Assembly: GCA_945900705.1 (NCBI GenBank)
Contig: CAMDKJ010000002.1
Span: 1-46,180 of the forward strand
Length of the DNA: 46,180 nt
Direction of reading: 5' to 3'
DNA from: Bifidobacterium breve
GTDB taxonomy: Bacteria; Actinomycetota; Actinomycetes; S36-B12
Positions 41,378-46,180 of this stretch are shown here, one piece after another; the stretch's first letter is position 1, and the number at the start of each line of letters is the position of its first letter. A program made the translations under genes and the position numbers. The notes under the pieces were generated by a model, which saw only the letters and a list, made by a program, of their open reading frames with translations, was not told where the DNA came from and searched no databases.

Positions 41378-42568
41378 CTACGAATTTATCTCTGCCACCA
41401 CATATTTGGCTACAGCCAGCGCACTTGTCCAAGCTGGCGACACTACGTTGAGCATGTGCGTTGATCGATCACCGTGCTCAAAAACAAAGTCCATCTCCAA
41501 TTTGCGCGTCGGTAGGTGAAATAGTTGCGCGCGAACACCTGGGCGACCCTTGATCTTGAAATCTGCGGGCGCCACCGATGGCACCAACGCACGTGCTTGG
41601 TTAACCAAGTGCTTGCGCGAGTACTTTGGCAACTCACTTCGTAATAATCCGGCAACATCATGATCTTTACTGCGAAAGAAACTGGGGTAGGTGCGCGCAA
41701 TGCTCGCCAGCTCGCCGGCGTTAAACCCCGCGAAGCCCCCGTAATCCTGACGCCAGAGGGCGGGTATCGCCGTCGGCCCGATCTTGGCTTTACCGTCGAC
41801 TGTCACAGTTAGGTGGACACCGAGAAATGGGTTACGCGGGTCAGGTACCGGATAAACATGACGCTGCAGGCGACCAGGTGCCCATGAGCCGTACCAATAG
41901 AGCCCCTTAAACGGCAGCATTCGATAATCGGTACCAACGCCATACCAGTGCGCTACTTTGTCGGCATAGAGGCCAGCGGCATTAATTACGTAACCTGCAC
42001 TAATCCGACGCTCGGCGATTGTCACCCACCCCGGCCCCGCCCCGGTAACCTCAGAACCTAGGGCGATTACCCCTCCACGTTCGCGCACTCGGCCCGCCAG
42101 CGCCTCCACCACCGCTACCGGGTCTGCGACCGCCGTGGTCGGTGACCAAAGCGCCGACCCGTGGGTTTTAGCAAGGGGCTCAAGTTCACGTAGTTGGGCT
42201 TCATCAACCAATTCAAGTTTCACGCCATTTACTTGCCCACGAACGAACAACTCTCGCAAGGCCGGGATTTCTGATTCGGATTGAGTAACAACCACTTTGC
42301 CGGTTTCGCGAACCACCACTCCACGCTCAGCACAAAACTCGTGCAGCAAGTGATTACCATCTTTGGTCAGTTGGGCTTTAAGGGAATCGGGAGCGTAATA
42401 AAAACCCGCGTGCAGCACGCCACTATTTCGACCCGAGGCATGTGCCGCGAGCCCCGGCTCCTTTTCGAGTACCAGTACCGACGTGCCCGGGTGGCGGGCG
42501 AGCCAGGCATCGGCGAGGGCTAGCCCAACAATCCCGCCACCAATAACGACTACATCGGCTGTCTTCAC
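41378..42568 (-). CDS. lhgO: L-2-hydroxyglutarate oxidase (FAD-dependent)
   Basis: A 396-aa FAD oxidoreductase of the DAO fold. The dinucleotide motif VVIGGGIVGLALA is at residues 6-18, and EKEPGLAAHASGRNSGVLHAGFYY is the pattern characteristic of LhgO, which oxidises L-2-hydroxyglutarate to 2-oxoglutarate. AAGLYADKVA near the middle also fits. The start is GTG 42568. It is divergent from the MoeA-like gene. Confidence in the subfamily is high because of the GVLHAGFYY segment. Confidence 0.92.
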   Translation of the reverse strand: MKTADVVVIGGGIVGLALADAWLARHPGTSVLVLEKEPGLAAHASGRNSGVLHAGFYYAPDSLKAQLTKDGNHLLHEFCAERGVVVRETGKVVVTQSESEIPALRELFVRGQVNGVKLELVDEAQLRELEPLAKTHGSALWSPTTAVADPVAVVEALAGRVRERGGVIALGSEVTGAGPGWVTIAERRISAGYVINAAGLYADKVAHWYGVGTDYRMLPFKGLYWYGSWAPGRLQRHVYPVPDPRNPFLGVHLTVTVDGKAKIGPTAIPALWRQDYGGFAGFNAGELASIARTYPSFFRSKDHDVAGLLRSELPKYSRKHLVNQARALVPSVAPADFKIKGRPGVRAQLFHLPTRKLEMDFVFEHGDRSTHMLNVVSPAWTSALAVAKYVVAEINS

Positions 42569-42625
42569 GGCCTCATCGTGACACGTTTACCCCGCCCGTG
42601 TGGTGATCTGTGGGACTATCAGCCC

Positions 42626-43849
42626 ATGAGCACCTACGGGCTAGACGGCGTGCTTACTTGGACCCAAGCCCATCAGGTCGCAAGTTCATGTGCGCAGCAA
42701 TTACCTAGTACCTACGCCCGCCTCGATGAGGCCGCCGGCAGCATCTTGGCGCAGCCCATTTTGACGCTACTTGATGACCCCGTGGTCGATATTGCCGCAA
42801 TTAATGGATACGCAGTTTGTGGTGAGGGTCCGTGGCAGTTAACCGACGAGGTGCCTCTACGCCCGAGCCGCGCCATGCGAGTGCGCACCGGTGACCCAAT
42901 CCCCGCTCACGCTGATGCGGTCCTTGCGATCGATAGTTCAGCCGCCGATCATCATGGTGACGGCACAGTCAGCGTCGTGGGTCTTGATGAGCTAACCCAA
43001 TTACCCGACGAGCGCGCCCGGCCCACCTTCGGCTCAGGGATTATTAAGCAGGCGGAGTCCGCCCCACGCGGCACCTTGCTTGTGCCCGCCGGGCGAGCAC
43101 TGACTCCAGCGATGTTGGCGCTGGCTGCAGCCGCCGGCCATGACGGCGTTGAGATCGTGCGCCCACCGGTGGTGGGTGTCATCGTGCTCGGCAAGTCTCT
43201 GCTCTCGCAGGGGCCATCACGCGATGGCCGGGTGCGCGATGCGCTCGGCACAACCGTGCCATCTTTCATCGCGGCGTGCGGTGGTCGCGGCAACCCGGCG
43301 GTACGAGCTCCCGACAGCGCAGACTTACTCTTAACTGAGATTGACGATGCAGCCGTCGACGTAATAATCACGACGGGATCAACAGCGCCTGGCCCCGATA
43401 ATCACGTGCGCCAGGTGCTGCGTGATCTCGGTGCCCACTGGCTGATCGACGGAGTTGCCGTAACCCCGGGCGCGCAGATGCTGCTGGCCAAATTGCCTGA
43501 TGGCAGATTCTTGGTTGGGCTACCCGGTGAACCACAATCGGCCCTCGCCGGTTTGGTGACTTTGGTAGCACCACTAATTGCCGCACTACGTGGTGCACCT
43601 TTAGCGCGGAGCTATCCATCAGCGGTGCTCTTCGCTGACACCGCCGCAGCTGAGTTTGCCGACGACACCCGGCTAGCCCCGGTGCGGCTTGAAATGTTGG
43701 ACACCGCGCAGGTGGCATACCCGCTCGAGGATGACGGACCTGCTGGGTTAGCCGGGTGGGCCCGGGCTGATGCGGTCGCGGTAGTACCCCCAGGGGCTGG
43801 ATTTCGCGGTGATGTGGTGCAGTGCATCCAGCTAGGTTCATCCAGCTAG
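42626..43849 (+). CDS. MoeA-like molybdopterin molybdenumtransferase
   Basis: A 407-aa protein of the MoeA family, which inserts molybdate into molybdopterin. Typical parts are GYAVCGEGPW (usual DGYAV; here NGYAV, so the key Asp is Asn), RVRTGDPIPAHADAV, the TTGSTAPGPDNHV catalytic loop (usual TTGGvSvGdyD; here altered) and LPGEPQSAL. Both the DGYA and GGVS motifs deviate, so the activity may be changed or lost. ATG 42626 is chosen; an upstream GTG at 42578 is possible. Confidence 0.82.
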   Translation: MSTYGLDGVLTWTQAHQVASSCAQQLPSTYARLDEAAGSILAQPILTLLDDPVVDIAAINGYAVCGEGPWQLTDEVPLRPSRAMRVRTGDPIPAHADAVLAIDSSAADHHGDGTVSVVGLDELTQLPDERARPTFGSGIIKQAESAPRGTLLVPAGRALTPAMLALAAAAGHDGVEIVRPPVVGVIVLGKSLLSQGPSRDGRVRDALGTTVPSFIAACGGRGNPAVRAPDSADLLLTEIDDAAVDVIITTGSTAPGPDNHVRQVLRDLGAHWLIDGVAVTPGAQMLLAKLPDGRFLVGLPGEPQSALAGLVTLVAPLIAALRGAPLARSYPSAVLFADTAAAEFADDTRLAPVRLEMLDTAQVAYPLEDDGPAGLAGWARADAVAVVPPGAGFRGDVVQCIQLGSSS

Positions 43850-43866
43850 GTTCATCCAGCTAGGTC
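43825..43866 (+). repeat. 14-nt tandem repeat, three copies, spanning the moeA-like stop
   Basis: CATCCAGCTAGGTT is repeated at 43825, 43839 and 43853, the last copy ending in C. The stop TAG lies in the second copy. Because 14 is not a multiple of 3, gain or loss of a unit would shift where the reading frame ends. Confidence 0.9.
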
Positions 43867-43931
43867 CACCCTGCTAACACGCCCGGCTACCCCCTCCAGT
43901 ACTTTCCCTAGTATTCCGATAGGGTTACCCA

Positions 43932-44879
43932 GTGAATATCGCGGACATCGACCTCGCGTTGGCCCTGGGCGGCCTGGTTGCCGGATTGATGGTGGGCCTG
44001 ACCGGCATGGGCGGCGCCGCGCTGGTCACCCCAATGCTCGTCCTGGTGTTCGGCGTTCCGCCCGCCGCAGCCGTCTCGAGCGACGTAGTCGCCGCGGCGA
44101 TCATGAAACCGGTCGGCGCCGCGGTCCACATCCGCAACAAGTCCGTGCATTGGGGTTTGGTCAGATGGCTGTCACTTGGTTCTATACCCGGGGTCTTAAT
44201 CGGAACATTAATTTTCGCGAACGTGCTGGCAACATCTGGTGCTGACTCAACAATTCGAACCTGGATCGGCGTCGTCTTAATCATCGCCCTCTGCGCCATG
44301 TTGCTGAAGGCATATCTCACCGCACGTTCATCAAAGTTACTTGGTGAGCAAGAACTCCTAGGCACCTCAATGCCGGTAAAAATGGTGCCGACGGTGGCAC
44401 TTGGGCTAGTGGTCGGACTTATCGTCGGCATGACAAGTGTCGGCTCTGGCTCACTCGTGGTCACGGTGCTGCTGCTCATCTATCCACTGCTGCGCCCGTC
44501 AGTACTGGTTGGCACCGACTTAACCGCGGCCGTACCAATGTTGATTGCCGGGGCGATCGCGCATGCCGGCCTCGGTGAAATTGATGTTGCGGTGGTCGTC
44601 TCACTACTCATCGGGCAGTTGCCCGGCGTATACCTTGGCGCAAGATTGTCCTCGCGTTACAACGGTCGCCTATTGCGCTACCTGCTAATGGTCGTACTAG
44701 CAGCAACAGCCATCAAGTTACTTGGTGCGCCAAGTATCGTCGCCGGCACCATCGCAATTGTCGGCGTCCTAGTAATAGGCGCCATGATGTTGCGCGAGCG
44801 GGTACGCTCTACCCCATTATGCGAGCCATCATCTGCACCGAACCCGGCGGGCCAGAGCACTTTGAGTGGCAAGAGGTAA
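43932..44879 (+). CDS. TauE/SafE-family membrane transporter
   Basis: A 315-aa membrane protein with about eight helices in two repeats. The repeats begin GLVAGLMVGLTGMGGAALVTPML and GLVVGLIVGMTSVGSGSLVVTVLL, the signature of sulfite/organosulfonate exporters (TSUP). GTG 43932 has a weak AGGG site. The C-terminal tail overlaps the next gene by 61 nt in another frame, so the tail may be less constrained. Confidence 0.88.
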   Translation: MNIADIDLALALGGLVAGLMVGLTGMGGAALVTPMLVLVFGVPPAAAVSSDVVAAAIMKPVGAAVHIRNKSVHWGLVRWLSLGSIPGVLIGTLIFANVLATSGADSTIRTWIGVVLIIALCAMLLKAYLTARSSKLLGEQELLGTSMPVKMVPTVALGLVVGLIVGMTSVGSGSLVVTVLLLIYPLLRPSVLVGTDLTAAVPMLIAGAIAHAGLGEIDVAVVVSLLIGQLPGVYLGARLSSRYNGRLLRYLLMVVLAATAIKLLGAPSIVAGTIAIVGVLVIGAMMLRERVRSTPLCEPSSAPNPAGQSTLSGKR

Positions 44880-45796
44880 CTACGCCAACACCTGGGCCCG
44901 GTGAAGTCTTACTTGACGTTGCCGCCACGGCCGTAAATCGCGCAGATATCTTGCAGCGCCAAGGCAATTACGCGCCCCCACCCGGGGCGTCGCAAATTCT
45001 GGGGCTTGAGTGCTCCGGCGTGATCAGTGAACTCGGGCCAGGAGTCACCACGGTCGAGATAGGCCAGGAGGTAACCGCACTTCTCGCCGGTGGCGGCTAC
45101 GCCGAAAAAGTGGCGGTTCCCGTAGGCCAATTGATGAGCGTGCCTGCGGGTTTGGATCTAGTCACTGCTGCCTGCCTTCCTGAAGTGGCCTGCACGGTCT
45201 GGAGCAATATCGTCATGACGGCCCACCTCACCGAAGGCGAGTGGTTACTGATCCACGGTGGCGGTTCTGGCATTGGCACTATGGCGATACAGGTAGCGCG
45301 TGCCCTCGGTGCACGAGTTGCGGTCACGGCCGGCAGTAACGCCAAGCTGGATATCTGTGAACGACTGGGTGCTGAAATCATGATCAATTACCAAGAACAA
45401 GATTTCGTTGAAGTGATGAATGACGTCACCGGCGGCCGGGGCGTTGATGTCATTCTCGACAATATGGGCGCCGCCTACCTGGAACGCAATGTGCTGGCCC
45501 TCGCGCGCAACGGCCGGCTTGCCATCATCGGCATGCAGGGCGGGAGCATAGCCGAACTCAACATCAATACGTTGCTGCGCAAGAACGGCACGGTGCATGC
45601 GGCTTCACTTCGCGGGCGCCCAGAGTCTGAGAAGTCCGCCATCTGCCAGCAGGTTGAGCGAAACATCTGGCCGTGGGTACATGCCGGGATCGTTACCCCC
45701 GTAATCGGCGCCACCTTGCCGCTACAAGAAGCTGCAGCGGCTCACCAACTACTTGAATCCGGTGAAGTTACCGGCAAGATCGTGCTAACCGTTTAA
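44819..45796 (+). CDS. NAD(P)H:quinone oxidoreductase, zinc-type fold (PIG3-like)
   Basis: A 325-aa member of the quinone-oxidoreductase branch of medium-chain dehydrogenases. It starts MRAIICTEPGGPE, the standard opening of this group, has HGGGSGIGTMAIQVARALGA for NADPH binding (about residues 142-161), and lacks the structural zinc cysteines. It closely resembles TP53I3/PIG3-type enzymes. The start lies 61 nt inside the TauE/SafE gene, but the conserved opening leaves little doubt. Confidence 0.92.
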   Translation: MRAIICTEPGGPEHFEWQEVTTPTPGPGEVLLDVAATAVNRADILQRQGNYAPPPGASQILGLECSGVISELGPGVTTVEIGQEVTALLAGGGYAEKVAVPVGQLMSVPAGLDLVTAACLPEVACTVWSNIVMTAHLTEGEWLLIHGGGSGIGTMAIQVARALGARVAVTAGSNAKLDICERLGAEIMINYQEQDFVEVMNDVTGGRGVDVILDNMGAAYLERNVLALARNGRLAIIGMQGGSIAELNINTLLRKNGTVHAASLRGRPESEKSAICQQVERNIWPWVHAGIVTPVIGATLPLQEAAAAHQLLESGEVTGKIVLTV

Positions 45797-45826
45797 CGGA
45801 ACCAGCTCCCGCCAACCCCAGCATTA

Positions 45827-45878
45827 AACCTGCCGGATCCGTCAAAAAACAGCGTTTAAATGACGGAACTAGCAGGTT
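45827..45878 (+). terminator. Two-tier hairpin between the oxidoreductase and the secreted-protein gene
   Basis: AACCTGC (45827-45833) pairs with GCAGGTT (45872-45878), and TCCGTCA (45838-45844) with TGACGGA (45861-45867), giving two 7-bp stems with small bulges and a 16-nt apical loop. It is followed by a T-rich stretch. It lies in the 137-nt gap and may act as terminator or leader structure. Confidence 0.6.
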
Positions 45879-45933
45879 GAAGGCCATTTTATTTGCGTAT
45901 GCTTCGTGGGTAGCGATTAGGAGAATCACCAAA

Positions 45934-46180
45934 GTGACCACACGACAGCCTCCGAGGCGGCCATTTATCGCCTTTGGCATCGGCATCGCCTTAGTAGCAA
46001 CGACCTTCATGTTCGCGCCAACCGCGGCGGCCGTTGAAACCTCGGTCGTGTGCCCGACCGCACCCCAGCCGGTAACCACCGCGCAAACTGACGCGCTATT
46101 CACGTTGGCCGCCGACCGGCTCTACACCGCTGCCAATGTCGCAAACCTGGGGTCGCCTTCGATCAAATACCCATTTGGCG
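45934..46180 (+). CDS. N-terminal part of a secreted protein (cut by window edge)
   Basis: A GTG at 45934, nine bases after AGGAG, opens a frame that runs to the window end (82 residues). It starts TTRQPPRRPF, has a hydrophobic stretch (IGIALVATTFMFAP) and an Ala-rich cleavage region (TAAAVE), then a Thr/Ala/Pro-rich mature start. It is a Sec-secreted protein. The visible part is not enough for a family. Confidence 0.75.
   Translation, partial: MTTRQPPRRPFIAFGIGIALVATTFMFAPTAAAVETSVVCPTAPQPVTTAQTDALFTLAADRLYTAANVANLGSPSIKYPFG

Noticed and set aside
1..46180. CRISPR array, prophage, insertion sequence or integron
   Set aside because: No regularly spaced repeats, transposase, integrase or attachment-like duplications were seen; the tRNA genes are not flanked by integrases.

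Overview
The window looks like a chromosomal segment of a moderately high-GC actinobacterium (Actinomycetota). This rests on frequent GTG/TTG starts, several start codons about 6 nt after a -10-like hexamer (leaderless mRNAs), a polyphosphate-glucokinase-like ROK kinase, a TrpB2-type tryptophan synthase beta chain, and a shell-protein locus of the RMM type (first described in Rhodococcus and Mycobacterium). No rRNA, phage, transposase or CRISPR was seen. Three tRNA genes are present: Arg-ACG, Ser-GCT and Ser-TGA.

Layout. 1-7.1 kb holds housekeeping or unassigned genes: a serine hydrolase, a secreted protein, a large Pro/Gly-rich multi-spanning membrane protein, a Rieske protein, a ROK kinase and an EamA transporter. 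7.1-11.6 kb is a sugar ABC importer (binding protein, permease, ATPase) divergent from a LacI regulator, with two near-identical palindromic operators between them.

11.6-29.0 kb is the centre of interest: a bacterial microcompartment (BMC) locus of two divergent operons. The leftward arm reads aminotransferase/phospholyase, CoA-acylating aldehyde dehydrogenase, BMC-T, a 108-aa protein with an encapsulation-like helix, BMC-P, BMC-H, BMC-T, APH-type kinase, SDR, GntR regulator and a Gfo/Idh oxidoreductase. This matches the 1-amino-2-propanol (RMM/AAU) type. The rightward arm reads APC permease, acetamidase/formamidase, GlcG/HbpS protein, a fused large+medium subunit of B12-dependent diol dehydratase, its small subunit, a reactivase large subunit and a zinc alcohol dehydrogenase. 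The simplest joint reading is that two routes (kinase plus phospholyase, and radical dehydration) make a short aldehyde, which the acylating dehydrogenase oxidises to acyl-CoA and the alcohol dehydrogenase reduces. The dehydratase lacks the N-terminal targeting extensions of both PduD and PduE, and two substrate-pocket residues differ from the classical enzyme (Asp301, Ala336), so its substrate and its location are open questions.

29.0-34.7 kb holds a DDAH-like hydrolase, a CrtO-like acyltransferase and a ThDP 2-keto-acid decarboxylase in one operon, then acetolactate decarboxylase, a nucleosidase and a flippase. 34.8-38.8 kb is a complete polyamine-type ABC operon (potABCD-like) ending in a strong bidirectional terminator. 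38.9-46.2 kb holds TrpB2, an NlpC/P60 hydrolase, a small glycosyltransferase remnant, L-2-hydroxyglutarate oxidase, a MoeA-like protein, a TauE/SafE exporter, a quinone oxidoreductase and the start of a secreted protein cut by the window edge.
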